This document shows positions 27,771 through 41,700 of a stretch of 64,000 bases of DNA, piece after piece. Within the stretch, counting starts at the first letter, position 1. Every line of letters begins with the position of its first letter. Made by a program: the position numbers and the translations under genes. Location: NCBI GenBank assembly GCA_963585895.1, contig CAUZXS010002461.1:93061-157060 (forward strand), given 5' to 3'. The notes beneath the pieces were generated by a model. It saw nothing but the letters and a program-made list of their open reading frames with translations. It had not been told where the DNA came from and made no database searches. The stretch is from Sepioteuthis lessoniana (lineage: Eukaryota; Mollusca; Cephalopoda; Myopsida; Loliginidae).

Positions 27771-30700
27771 ATTTTTAAAGCGTAAATCTTTTATTCTTAG
27801 TTGCCATATAAATGTTTTAAGGACCAATGTATTCATGTAGTAGGAAATCATTTTAAAAACGTAAATCTTTTATTCTTAGTTGCCATATAAATGTTTTAAG
27901 GACCAATGTATTCATGTCGTAGGAAATCATTTTAAAAGCGTAAATCTTTTATTCTTCGTTGCCATATAAATGTTTTAAGGACCAATGTATTCATGTAGTA
28001 GGAAATCATTTTAAAAGCGTAAATCTTTCATTCTTGTTTCCATATAAATGTTTTAAGGACCAATGTATTCATGTAGTAGGAAATCATTTTAAAAGCGTAA
28101 ATCTTTTATTCTTAGTTGCCATATAAATGTTTTAAGGACCAATGTATTCATATAGTAGGAAATCATTTTAAAAGCGTAAATCTTTTATTCTTAGTTGGCA
28201 TATAAATGTTTTAAGGACCAATGTATTCATGAGTAGGAAATCATTTTAAAAGCGTAAATCTTTTATTCTTAGTTGCCATATAAATGTTTTAAGGACCAAT
28301 GTATTCATGTAGTAGGAAATCATTTTAAAAACGTAAATCTTTTATTCTTAGTTGCCATATAAATGTTTTAAGGACCAATGTATTCATGTCGTAGGAAATC
28401 ATTTTAAAAGCGTAAATCTTTTATTCTTCGTTGCCATACGAATGTTTTAAGGACCAATGTATTCATGTAGTAGGAAATCATTTTAAATGCGTAAATCTTT
28501 TATTCTTAGTTGCCATATAAATGTTTCAAGGACCAATGTATTCATGTAGTAGGAAATCATTTTAAAAGCGTAAATCTTTTATTCTTAGTTGCCATATAAA
28601 TGTTTTAAGGACCAATGTATTCATATAGTAGGAAATCATTTTAAAAGCGTAAATCTTTTATTCTTAGTTGGCATATAAATGTTTTAAGGACCAATGTATT
28701 CATGAGTAGGAAATCATTTTAAAAGCGTAAATCTTTTATTCTTAGTTGCCATATAAATGTTTTAAGGACCAATGTATTCATGTAGTAGGAAATCATTTTA
28801 AAAACGTAAATCTTTTATTCTTAGTTGCCATATAAATGTTTTAAGGACCAATGTATTCATGTCGTAGGAAATCATTTTAAAAGCGTAAATCTTTTATTCT
28901 TCGTTGCCATATAAATGTTTTAAGGACCAATGTATTCATGTCGTAGGAAATCATTTTAAATGCGTAAATCTTTTATTCTTAGTTGCCATATAAATGTTTT
29001 AAGGACCAATGTATTCATGTCGTAGGAAATCATTTTAAAATCGTAAATCTTTTATTCTTCGTTGCCATATAAATGTTTTAAGGACCAATGTATTCATGTC
29101 GTAGGAAATCATTTTAAAAGCGTAAATCTTTTATTCTTCGTTGCCATATAAATGTTTTAAGGACCAATGTATTCATGTAGTAGGAAATCATTTTAAAAGC
29201 GTAAATCTTTTATTCTTAATAGCCATATAAATGTTTTAAGGACCAATGTATTCATGTCGTAGGAAATCATTTTAAAAGCGTAAATCTTTTATTCTTCGTT
29301 TCCATATAAATGTTTTAAGGGCCAATGTATTCATGTCGTAGGAAATCATTTTAAAAGCGTAAATCTTTTATTCTTCGTTGCCATATAAATTTTTTAAGGA
29401 CCAATGTATTCATGTAGTAGGAAATCATCTTAAAAGCGTAAATCTTTTATTCTTCGTTGCCATATAAATTTTTTAAGGACCAATGTATTCATGTAGTAGG
29501 AAATCATTTTAAAAGCGTAAATCTTTTATTCTTAGTTGCCATATAAATGTTTTAAGGACCAATGTATTCATGTAGCAGAAAACCATTTTAAAAGCGTAAA
29601 TTTTTTATTCTTAGTTGCCATATAAATGTTTTAAGGACCAATGTATTCATGTAGTAGGAAATCATTTTAAAAGCGTAAATCTTTTGATCTTAGTTGCCAT
29701 ATAAATGTTTTAAGGATCAATGTATTCATGTAGTAGGATATCATTTTAAAAGCGTAAATCTTTTATTCTTAGTTGCCATATAAATGTTTTAAGGACCAAT
29801 GTATTCATGTCGTAGGAAATCATTTTAAAAGCGTAAATCTTTTATTCTTAGTTGCCATATAAATGTTTTAAGGACCAATGTATTCATGTCGTAGGAAATC
29901 ATTTTAAAAGCGTAAATCTTTTATTCTTAGTTGCCATATAAATGTTTTAAGGACCAATGTATTCATGTAGAAGGAAATCATTTTAAAAGCGTAAATCTTT
30001 TATTCTTAGTTGCCATATAAATTTTTTAAGGACCAATGTATTCATGTAGTAGGATATCATTTTAAAAGCGTAAATCTTTTATTCTTAGTTGCCATATAAA
30101 TGTTTTAAGGACCAATGTATTCATGTCATAGGAAATCCTTTTAAAAGTGTAAATCTTTTATTCTTAGTTGCCATATAAATGTTTTAAGGACCAATGTATT
30201 CATGTCGTAGGAAATCATTTTAAAAGGGTAAATCTTTTATTCTTAGTTGCCATATAAATGTTTTAAGGACCAATGCATTCATGTCGTAGGAAATCATTTT
30301 AAAGCGTAAATCTTTTATTCTTAGTTGCCATATAAATGTTTTAAGGACCAATGTATTCATGTCGTAGAAAATCATTTTAAAAGCGTAAATCTTTTATTCT
30401 TAATTGCCATATAAATGTTTTAAGGACCAATGTATTCATGTCGTAGGAAATCATTTTAAAAGCCTAAATCTTTTATTCTTCGTTGCCATATAAATGTTTT
30501 AAGGACCAATGTATTCATGTCGTAGGAAATCATTTTAAAAGCGTAAATCTTTTATTCTTACTTGCCTTATAAATGTTTTAAGGACCAATGTATTCATGTA
30601 GCAGGAAATCATTTTAAAAGCGTAAATCTTTTATTCTTAGTTGCCATATAAATGTTTTAAGGACCAATGTATTCATGTCGTAGGAAATCATTTTAATAGC

Positions 30701-32179
30701 GTAAATCTTTTATTCTTAATTGCCATATAAATGTTTTAAGGACCAATGTATTCATGTTGTAGGAAATAATTTAAAAGCGTAAATCTTTTATTCTTATTTG
30801 CGATATAAATGTTTTAAGGAGCAATGTATTCATGTCGTAGGAAATCATTTTAAAAGCGTAAATCTTTTATTCTTAGTTGCCATATAAATGTTTTAAGGAC
30901 CAATGTATTCATGTCGTAGGAAATCATTTTAAAAGCGTAAATCTTTTATTCTTAGTTGCCATATAAATGTTTTAAGACCAATGTATTCATGTAGTAGGAA
31001 ATCATTTTAAAAGCGTAAATCTTTTATTCTTCGTTGCCATATAAATGTTTTAAGGACCAATGTATTCATGTCGTAGGAAATCATTTTAAAAGCGTAAATC
31101 TTTTATTCTTAGTTGCCATATAAATGTTTTAAGGACCAATGTATTCATGTCAAAGGAAATCATTTTAAAAGCGTAAATCTTTTATTCTTAGTTGCCATTT
31201 AAATGTGATAAGGACCAATGTATTCATGTCGTAGCAAATCATTTTAAAAGCGTAAATCTTTTATTCTTAGTTGCCATATAAATGTTTTAAGGACCAATGT
31301 ATTCATGTAGTAGGAAGTCATTTTAAAAGCGTAAATCTTTTATTCTTAGTTGCCATATAAATGTTTTAAGGACCAATGTATTCATGTAGAAGGAAATCAT
31401 TTTAAAAGCGTAAATCTTTTATTCTTAGTTGCCATATAAATGTTTTAAGGACCAATGTATTCATGTCGTAGGAAATCATTTTAAAAGCGTAAATCTTTTA
31501 TTCTTAGTTGCCATATAAATGTTTTAAGGAAGAATGTATTCATGTAGTAGGAAATCATTTTAAAAGCGTAAATCTTTTATTCTTAGTTGCCATATAAATG
31601 TTTTAAGGACCAATGTATTCATGTCGTAGGAAATCATTTTAAAAGCGTAAATCTTTTATTCTTCGTTGCCATATAAATTTTTTAAGGACCAATGTATTCA
31701 TGTAGTAGGAAATCATTTTAAAAGCATAAATCTTTTATTCTTAGTTGCCATATAAATGTTTTAAGGACCAATGTATTCATGTAGTAGGAAATAATTTTAA
31801 AAACGTAAATCTTTTATTCTTCGTTGCCATATAAATGTTTTAAGGACCAATGTATTCATGTCGTAGGAAATAATTTTAAAAGCGTAAATCTTTTATTCTT
31901 AGTTGCCATATAAATGTTTTAAGGACCAATGTATTCATGTTGTAGGAAATAATTTAAAAGCGTGAATCTTTTATTCTTAGTTGCCATATAAATGTTTTAA
32001 GGACCAATGTATTCATGTCGTAGGAAATCATTTTAAAAGCGTAAATCTTTTATTCTTAGTTGCCATATAAATGTTTTAAGGACCAATGTATTCATGTAGT
32101 AGGAAATCATTTTAAAAGCGTAAATCTTTTATTCTTAGTTGCAATATAAATGTTTTAAGGACCAATGTGTTCATGTAGC

Positions 32180-33910
32180 AGGAAATCATTTTAAAAGCGT
32201 CAATCTTTTATTCTTAGTTGCCATATAAATGTTTTAAGGACCAATGTATTCATGTAGTAGGAAATCATTTTAAAAGCGTAAATCTTTTATTCTTAGTTGC
32301 CATATAAATGTTTTAAGGACCAATGTATTAATGTAGTAGGAAATCATTTTAAAAACGTAAATCTTTTATTCTTAGTTGCCATATAAATGTTTTAAGGACC
32401 GATGTATTCATGTCGTAGGAAATCATTTTAAAATCGTAAATATTTTATTCTTAGTTGCCATATAAATGTTTTAAGGACCAATGTATTCATGTCGTAGGAA
32501 ATCATTTTAAAATCGTAAATATTTTATTCTTAGTTGCCATATAAATGTTTTATGGACCAATGTATTCACGTAGCAGGAAATCATTTTAAAAGCGTAAATC
32601 TTTTATTCTTAGTTGCCATATAAATGTTTTAAGGACCAATGTATTTATGTAGCAGGAAATCATTTTAAAAGCGTAAATCTTTTATTCTTAGTTGCCATAT
32701 AAATCTTTTAAGGACCAATGTATTCATGTAGCAGGAAATCATTTTAAAAGCGTAAATCTTTTATTCTTAGTTGCCATATAAATGTTTTAAGGACCAATGT
32801 ATTAATGTAGTAGGAAATCATTTTAAATGCGTAAATCTTTTATTCTTAGTTGCCATATAAATGTTTTAAGGACCAATGTATTCATGTAGTAGGAAATCAT
32901 TTTAAAAGCGTAAATCTTTTATTCTTAATAGCCATATAAATGTTTTAAGGACCAATGTATTCATGTCGTAGGAAATCATTTTAAAAGCGTAAATCTTTTA
33001 TTCTTAGTTGGCATATAAATGTTTTAAGGACCAATGTATTCATGAGTAGGAAATCATTTTAAAAGCGTAAATCTTTTATTCTTAGTTGCCATATAAATGT
33101 TTTAAGGACCAATGTATTCATGTAGTAGGAAATCATTTTAAAAGCGTAAATCTTTTCTTCTTCGTTGCCATATAAATGTTTTAAGGACCAATGTATTCAT
33201 GTAGCAGGAAATCATTTTAAAAGCGTAAATCTTTTATTCTTAGTTGCCATATAAATGTTTTAAGGACCAATGTATTCATGTAGCAGGAAATCATTTTAAA
33301 AGCGTAAATCTTTTATTCTTAGTTGCCATATAAATGTTTTAAGGACCAATGTATTCATGTAGTAGGAAATCATTTTAAAAGCGTAAATCTTTTATTCTTA
33401 GTTGCCATATAAATGTTTTAAAGACCAATGTATTCATGTCGTAGGAAATCATTTTAAAAGCGTAAATCTTTTATTCTTCGTTGCCATATAAATTTTTTAA
33501 GGACAAATGTATTCATGTAGTAGGAAATCATTTTAAAAGCGTAAATCTTTTATTCTTAGTTGCCATATAAATGTTTTAAGGACCAATGTATTCATGTAGT
33601 AGGAACTCATTTTAAAAACGTAAATCTTTTATTCTTAGTTGCCATATAAATGTTTTAAGGACCAATGTATTCATGTCGTAGGAAATCATTTTAAAAGCAT
33701 AAATCTTTTATTCTTAGTTGCCATATAAATGTTTTAAGGACCAATGTATTCATGTCGTAGGAAATCATTTTAAAAGCGTAAATCTTTTATTCTTCGTTGC
33801 CATATAAATGTTTTAAGGACCAATGTATTCATGTAGTAGGAAATCATTTTAAAAGCGTAAATCTTTTATTCTTAGTTGCCATATAAATGTTTTAAGGACC
33901 AATGTATTCA
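32180..33910. repeat. 34-unit (2,685-bp offset) higher-order block, copy 1
   Basis: Private variants recur 2,684-2,685 bp downstream: GCGTCAATC (C at 32,201 / 34,886), GAACTCATTTTAAAAACG (33,604 / 36,289) and GCATAAATC (33,698 / 36,382). TATTCACGTAGCAGG, CTTAATAGCC and CATGAGTAGG lie in the same order between them. Confidence 0.87.
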
Positions 33911-34864
33911 TGTCGTAGGAAATCATTTTAAAAGCGTAAATCTTTTATTCTTTGTTGCCATATAAATGTTTTAAGGACCAATGTATTCATGTAGTAGGAA
34001 ATCATTTTAAAAGCATAAATCTTTTATTCTTCGTTGCCATATAAATGTTTTAAGGACCAATGTATTCATGTAGCAGGAAATCATTTTAAAAGCGTAAATC
34101 TTTTATTCTTAGTTGCCATATAAATGTTTTAAGGACCAATGTATTCATGTAGTAGGAAATCATTTTAAAAGCGTAAATCTTTTATTCTTAGTTGCCATAT
34201 AAATGTTTTAAGGACCAATGTATTCATGTCGTAGGAAATCATTTTAAAAGCGTAAATCTTTTATTCTTAATTGCCATATAAATGTTTTAAGGACCAATGT
34301 ATTCATGTCGTAGGAAATCATTTTAAAAGCGTAAATCTTTTATTCTTAGTTGCCATATAAATGTTTTAAGGACCAATGTATTCATGTAGTAGGAAATCAT
34401 TTTAAAAGCGTAAATCTTTTATTCTTAGTTGCCATATAAATGTTTTAAGGACCAATGTATTCATGTAGTAGGAAATCATTTTAAAAGCGTAAATCTTTTA
34501 TTCTTCGTTGCCATATAAATGTTTTAAGGACCAATGTATTCATGTAGCAGGAAATCATTTTAAAAGCGTAAATCTTTTATTCTTAGTTGCCATATAAATG
34601 TTTTAAGGACCAATGTATTCATGTAGCAGGAAATCATTTTAAAGGCGTAAATCTTTTATTCTTAGTTGCCATATAAATGTTTTAAGGACCAATGTATTCA
34701 TGTAGTAGGAAATCATTTTAAAAGCGTAAATCTTTTATTCTTAGTTGCCATATAAATGTTTTAAGGACCAATGTATTCATGTAGTAGGAAATCATTTTAA
34801 AAGCGTAAATCTTTTATTCTTAGTTGCCATATAAATGTTTTAAGGACCAATGTATTCATGTAGC

Positions 34865-36595
34865 AGGAAATCATTTTAAAAGCGTCAATCTTTTATTCTT
34901 AGTTGCCATATAAATGTTTTAAGGACCAATGTATTCATGTAGTAGGAAATCATTTTAAAAGCGTAAATCTTTTATTCTTAGTTGCCATATAAATGTTTTA
35001 AGGACCAATGTATTAATGTAGTAGGAAATCATTTTAAAAACGTAAATCTTTTATTCTTAGTTGCCATATAAATGTTTTAAGGACCGATGTATTCATGTCG
35101 TAGGAAATCATTTTAAAATCGTAAATATTTTATTCTTAGTTGCCATATAAATGTTTTAAGGACCAATGTATTCATGTCGTAGGAAATCATTTTATAATCG
35201 TAAATATTTTATTCTTAGTTGCCATATAAATGTTTTATGGACCAATGTATTCACGTAGCAGGAAATCATTTTAAAAGCGTAAATCTTTTATTCTTAGTTG
35301 CCATATAAATGTTTTAAGGACCAATGTATTTATGTAGCAGGAAATCATTTTAAAAGCGTAAATCTTTTATTCTTAGTTGCCATATAAATGTTTTAAGGAC
35401 CAATGTATTCATGTAGCAGGAAATCATTTTAAAAGCGTAAATCTTTTATTCTTAGTTGCCATATAAATGTTTTAAGGACCAATGTATTCATGTAGTAGGA
35501 AATCATTTTAAATGCGTAAATCTTTTATTCTTAGTTGCCATATAAATGTTTTAAGGACCAATGTATTCATGTAGTAGGAAATCATTTTAAAAGCGTAAAT
35601 CTTTTATTCTTAATAGCCATATAAATTTTTTAAGGACCAATGTATTCATGTCGTAGGAAATCATTTTAAAAGCGTAAATCTTTTATTCTTAGTTGGCATA
35701 TAAATGTTTTAAGGACCAATGTATTCATGAGTAGGAAATCATTTTAAAAGCGTAAATCTTTTATTCTTAGTTGCCATATAAATGTTTTAAGGACCAATGT
35801 ATTCATGTAGTAGGAAATCATTTTAAAAGCGTAAATCTTTTATTCTTCGTTGCCATATAAATGTTTTAAGGACCAATGTATTCATGTAGCAGGAAATCAT
35901 TTTAAAAGCGTAAATCTTTTATTCTTAGTTGCCATATAAATGTTTTAAGGACCAATGTATTCATGTAGCAGGAAATCATTTTAAAAGCGTAAATCTTTTA
36001 TTCTTAGTTGCCATATAAATGTTTTAAGGACCAATGTATTCATGTAGTAGGAAATCATTTTAAAAGCGTAAATCTTTTATTCTTAGTTGCCATATAAATG
36101 TTTTAAAGACCAATGTATTCATGTCGTAGGAAATCATTTTAAAAGCGTAAATCTTTTATTCTTCGTTGCCATATAAATTTTTTAAGGACCAATGTATTCA
36201 TGTAGTAGGAAATCATTTTAAAAGCGTAAATCTTTTATTCTTAGTTGCCATATAAATGTTTTAAGGACCAATGTATTCATGTAGTAGGAACTCATTTTAA
36301 AAACGTAAATCTTTTATTCTTAGTTGCCATATAAATGTTTTAAGGACCAATGTATTCATGTCGTAGGAAATCATTTTAAAAGCATAAATCTTTTATTCTT
36401 AGTTGCCATATAAATGTTTTAAGGACCAATGTATTCATGTCGTAGGAAATCATTTTAAAAGCGTAAATCTTTTATTCTTCGTTGCCATATAAATGTTTTA
36501 AGGACCAATGTATTCATGTAGTAGGAAATCATTTTAAAAGCGTAAATCTTTTATTCTTAGTTGCCATATAAATGTTTTAAGGACCAATGTATTCA
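34865..36595. repeat. 34-unit (2,685-bp offset) higher-order block, copy 2
   Basis: This is the tandem partner of 32,180-33,910. The unit order is conserved, with isolated substitutions such as TTTTATAATCG near 35,190. Confidence 0.87.
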
Positions 36596-37679
36596 TGTAG
36601 TAGGAAATCATTTTAAAAGCGTAAATCTTTTATTCTTAGTTGCCATATAAATGTTTTAAGGACCAATGTATTCATGTAGTAGGAAATCATTTTAAAAGCG
36701 TAAATCTTTTATTCTTAGTTGCCATATGAATATTTTAAGGACCAATGTATTCATGTAGTAGGAAATCATTTTAAAAGCGTAAATCTTTTATTCTTAGTTG
36801 CCATATAAATGTTTTAAGGACCAATGTATTCATGTAGTAGGAAATCATTTTAAAAACGTTAATCTTTTATTCTTAGTTGCCATATAAATGTTTTAAGGAC
36901 CAATGTATTCATGTCGTAGGAAATCATTTTAAAAGCGTAAATCTTTTATTCTTAGTTGCCATATAAATGTTTTAAGGACCAATGTATTCATGTAGTAGGA
37001 AATCATTTTAAAAGCGTAAATCTTTTATTCTTAGTTGCCATATAAATGTTTTAAGGAACAATGTATTCATGTCGTAGGAAATCATTTTAAAAGCGTAAAT
37101 CTTTTATTCTTAGTTGCCATATAAATGTTTTAAGGACCAATGTATTCATGTAGCAGGAAATCATTTTAAAAGCGTAAATCTTTTATTCTTAGTTGCCATA
37201 TAAATGTTTTAAGGACCAATGTATTCATGTAGTATGAACTCATTTTAAAAGCGTAAATCTTTTATTCTTAGTTGCCATATAAATGTTTTAAGGACCAATG
37301 TATTCATGTAGAAGGAAATCATTTTAAAAGCGTAAATCTTTTATTCTTCGTTGCCATATAAATGTTTTAAGGACCAATGTATTCATGTAGTAGGAAATCA
37401 TTTTAAAAGCGTAAATCTTTTATTCTTAGTTGCCATATAAATGTTTTAAGGACCAATGTATTCATGTCGTAGAAAATCATTTTAAAAGCGTAAATCTTTT
37501 ATTCTTAATTGCCATATAAATGTTTAAAGGACCAATGTATTCATGACGTAGGAAATCATTTTAAAAGCGTAAATCTTTTATTCTTAGTTGCCATATAAAT
37601 GTTTTAAGGACCAATGTATTCATGTAGTAGGAAATCATTTTAAAAGCGTAAATCTTTTATTCTTAGTTGCCATATAAAT

Positions 37680-39340
37680 GTTTTAAGGACCAATGTATTC
37701 ATGTCGTAGGAAATCATTTTAAAAGCGTAAATCTTTTATTCTTAGTTGCCATATAAATGTTTTAAGTACCAATGTATTCATGTCGTAGGAAATCATTTTA
37801 AAAGCGTAAATCTTTTATTCTTCGTTGCCATATAAATGTTTTAAGGACCAATGTATTCATGTAGTAGGAAATCATTTTAAAAGCGTAAATCTTTTATTCT
37901 TAGTTGCCATATAAATGTTTTAAGGACCAATGTATTCATGTAGTAGGAAATCATTTTAAATGCGTAAATCTTTTATTCTTCGTTGCCATATAAATGTTTT
38001 TAGGACCAATGTATTCATGTAGTAGGAAATCATTTTAAAAGCGTAAATCTTTTATTCTTAGTTGCCATATAAATGTTTTAAGGACCAATGTATTCATGTA
38101 GTAGGAAATCATTTTAAAAGCGTAAATCTTTTATTCTTAGTTGCCATATAAATGTTTTAAGGACCAATGTATCATGTAGTAGGAAATCATTTTAAAAACG
38201 TAAATCTTTTATTCTTAGTTGCCATATAAATTTTTTAAGGACCAATGTATTCATGTCGTAGGAAATCATTTTAAAAGCGTAAATCTTTTATTTTTAGTTG
38301 CCATATAAATGTTTTAAGGACCAATGTATTCATGTAGTAGGAAATCATTTTAAAAGCGTAAATCTTTTATTCTTAGTTGCCATATAAATGTTTTAAGGAC
38401 CAATGTATTCATGTCGTAGGAAATCATTTTAAAAGCGTAAATCTTTTATTCTTAGTTGCCATATAAATGTTTTAAGGACCAATGTATTCATGTCGTAGGA
38501 AATCATTTTAAAAGCGTAAATCTTTTATTCTTAGTTGCCATATAAATGTTTTAAGGACCAATGTATTCATGTAGTAGGAAATCATTTTAAAAGCGTAAAT
38601 CTTTTATTCTTAGTTGCCATATAAATGTTTTAAGGACCAATGTATTCATGTAGTAGGAAATCATTTTAAAAGCGTAAATCTTTTATTCTTAGTTGCCTTA
38701 TAAATGTTTTAAGGACCAATGTATTCATGTCGTAGGAAATCATTTTAAAAGCGTAAATCTTTTATTCTTAGTTGCCATATAAATGTTTTAAGTACCAATG
38801 TATTCATGTCGTAGGAAATCATTTTAAAAGCGTAAATCTTTTATTCTTCGTTGCCATATAAATGTTTTAAGGACCAATGTATTCATGTAGTAGGAAATCA
38901 TTTTAAAAGCGTAAATCTTTTATTCTTAGTTGCCATATAAATGTTTTAAGGACCAATGTATTCATGTAGTAGGAAATCATTTTAAAAGCGTAAATCTTTT
39001 ATTCTTCGTTGCCATATAAATGTTTTAAGGACCAATGTATTCATGTAGTAGGAAATCATTTTAAAAGCGTAAATCTTTTATTCTTAGTTGCCATATAAAT
39101 GTTTTAAGGACCAATGTATTCATGTAGTAGGAAATCATTTTAAAAGCGTAAATCTTTTATTCTTAGTTGCCCTATAAATGTTTTAAGGACCAATGTATCA
39201 TGTAGTAGGAAATCATTTTAAAAACGTAAATCTTTTATTCTTAGTTGCCATATAAATGTTTTAAGGACCAATGTATTCATGTCGTAGGAAATCATTTTAA
39301 AAGCGTAAATCTTTTATTTTTAGTTGCCATATAAATGTTT
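37680..39340. repeat. 13-unit (about 1,026-bp) duplication in the 79-bp array
   Basis: AAGTACCAATG (37,765 / 38,791) and the one-base-short GTATCATGTAG (38,171 / 39,198) recur at 1,026-1,027 bp. Both copies are followed by units with AAAACG and TTTTATTTTTAG. This is 13 units. Confidence 0.8.
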
Positions 39341-40419
39341 TAAGGACCAATGTATTCATGTAGTAGGAAATCATTTTAAACGCGTAAATCTTTTATTCTT
39401 ATTTGCCATATAAATGTTTTAAGGACCAATGTATTCATGTAGTAGGAAATCATTTTAAAAGCGTAAATCTTTTATTCTTAGTTGCCATATAAATGTTTTA
39501 AGGACCAATGTATTCATGTAGTAGGAAATCATTTTAAAAACGTAAATCTTTTATTCTTAGTTGCCATATAAATTTTTTAAGGACCAATGTATTCATGTAG
39601 TAGGAAATCATTTTAAAAGCGTAAATCTTTTATTCTTAGTTGCCATATAAATGTTTTAAGGACCAATGTATTCATGTAGTAGGAAATCATTTTAAAAGCT
39701 TAAATCTTTTATTCTTAGTTGCCATATAAATGTTTTAAGGACCAATGTATTCATGTAGTAGGAAATCATTTTAAAAGCGTAAATCTTTTATTCTTAGTTG
39801 CCATATAAATGTTTTAAGGACCAATGTATTCATGTAGTAGGAAATCATTTTAAAAGCGTAAATCTTTTATTCTTAGTTGCCATATAAATGTTTTAAGGAC
39901 CAATGTATTCATGTAGTAGGAAATCATTTTAAATGCGTAAATCTTTTATTCTTAGTTGCCATATAAATGTTTTAAGGACCAATGTATTCATGTAGTAGGA
40001 AATCATTTTAAAAGCGTAAATCTTTTATTCTTAGTTGCCATATAAATGTTTTAAGGACCAATGTATTCATGTAGTAGGAAATCATTTTAAATGCGTAAAT
40101 CTTTTATTCTTAGTTGCCATATAAATGTTTTAAGGACCAATGTATTCATGTAGTAGGAAATCATTTTAAAAGCGTAAATCTTTTATTCTTAGTTGCCATT
40201 TAAATGTTTTAAGGACCAATGTATTCATGTAGTAGGAAATCATTTTAAAAGCGTAAATCTTTTATTCTTAGTTGCCATATAAATGTTTTAAGGACCAATG
40301 TATTCATGTAGTAGGAAATCATTTTAAAAGCGTAAATCTTTTATTCTTAGTTGCCATATAAATGTTTTAAGGATCAATGTATTTATGTCGTAGGAAATCA
40401 TTTTAAAAGCGTAAATCTT

Positions 40420-41440
40420 TTATTCTTAGTGGCCATATAAATGTTTTAAGGACCAATGTATTCATGTAGTAGGAAATCATTTTAAAAACGTAAATCTTTT
40501 ATTCTTATTTGCCATATAAATGTTTTAAGGACCAATGTATTCATGTCGTAGGAAATCATTTTAAAAGCGTAAATCTTTTATTCTTAGTTGCCATATAAAT
40601 GTTTTAATGACCAATGTATTCATGTAGCAGGAAATCATTTTAAAACGTAAATCTTTTATTCTTAGTTGCCATATAAATGTTTTAAGGACCAATGTATTCA
40701 TGTAGTATGAACTCATTTTAAAAGCGTAAATCTTTTATTCTTAGTTGCCATATAAATGTTTTAAGGACCAATGTATTCATGTCGTAGGAAATCATTTTAA
40801 AAGCGTAAATCTTTTATTCTTAGTTGCCATATAAATGTTTTAAGGACCAATGTATTCATGTCGTAGGAAATCATTTTAAAAGCGTAAATCTTTTATTCTT
40901 AGTTGCCATATAAATGTTTTAAGGACCAATGTATTCATGTCGTAGGGAATCATTTTAAAAGCGTAAATCTTTTATTCTTTGTTGCCATATAAATGTTTTA
41001 AGGACCAATGTATTCATGTCGTAGGAAATCATTTTAAAAGCGTAAATCTTTTATTCTTAGTTGCCATATAAATGTTTTAAGGACCAATGTATTCATGTCG
41101 TAGGAAATCATTTTAAAAGCGTAAATCTTTTATTCTTAGTGGCCATATAAATGTTTTAAGGACCAATGTATTCATGTAGTAGGAAATCATTTTAAAAACG
41201 TAAATCTTTTATTCTTATTTGCCATATAAATGTTTTAAGGACCAATGTATTCATGTCGTAGGAAATCATTTTAAAAGCGTAAATCTTTTATTCTTAGTTG
41301 CCATATAAATGTTTTAATGACCAATGTATTCATGTAGCAGGAAATCATTTTAAAACGTAAATCTTTTATTCTTAGTTGCCATATAAATGTTTTAAGGACC
41401 AATGTATTCATGTAGTAGGAAATCATTTTAAAAGCGTAAA
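40420..41440. repeat. 9-unit (710-bp) duplication near the right end of the 79-bp array
   Basis: The two-base-short TTTTAAAACGTAAATC unit (40,641 / 41,351), the CTTAGTGGCC unit and the TTTTAATGACC unit recur in the same order at 710 bp. The duplication reaches almost to the array edge. Confidence 0.82.
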
Positions 41441-41528
41441 TCTTTTATTCTTAGTTGCCATATAAATGTTTTAAGGACCAATGTATTCATGTCGTAGGAA
41501 ATCATTTTAAAAGCGTAAATCTTTTATT

Positions 41529-41700
41529 TTATAGACTTTCGTATATGATATAAAGCATCTCATGGATAGGCCTTCACACATGAAGTATCTTATTATATTT
41601 AATCTGAAATGATTAGAGAATGAATTACATGAAACAGATTTCGCCTATGTAATTTTATTTAGAATTTCTTCGTTAAAAATGCCTTATTAGACGGACTTAG
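41529..41700. other. Abrupt right edge of the 79-bp array and flank
   Basis: The last unit is at consensus up to CTTTTATT and is followed at once by unrelated sequence (TTATAGACTTTCG). The flank contains GTATATGATATAAAGCATC at 41,541-41,559, whose exact reverse complement lies at 50,277-50,295. Nothing coding is seen. Confidence 0.7.

Larger units (their letters stand above)
1..41528. repeat. 79-bp satellite array, about 525 tandem units
   Basis: A head-to-tail array of a 79-bp AT-rich monomer fills the first 41.5 kb without interruption. The window starts inside it, so the true array is longer. Landmarks in each unit, in order: TTGCCATATAAATG, TTTTAAGGACCAATG, TATTCATG, then TAGGAAATCATTTTAAAAGC and GTAAATCTTTTATTC. 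Variation is concentrated at two spots: CTTAG / CTTCG before TTGCC (or TTTCC), and GTCGTAGG / GTAGTAGG / GTAGCAGG / GTAGAAGG after TTCATG. A 78-bp form reads GAAATAATTTAAAAG. Every frame has stops in each unit, so there is no coding. No inserted transposon is visible. I do not recognise the family. Confidence 0.97.

Noticed and set aside
1..41528. CRISPR array
   Set aside because: The repeat is a full 79-bp tandem monomer with no unique spacers, in eukaryotic-type DNA.
1..41528. CENP-B box in the 79-bp unit
   Set aside because: The CTTCG-bearing units give TTCGTTGCC, but the required A after four bases and the CGGG core are missing.
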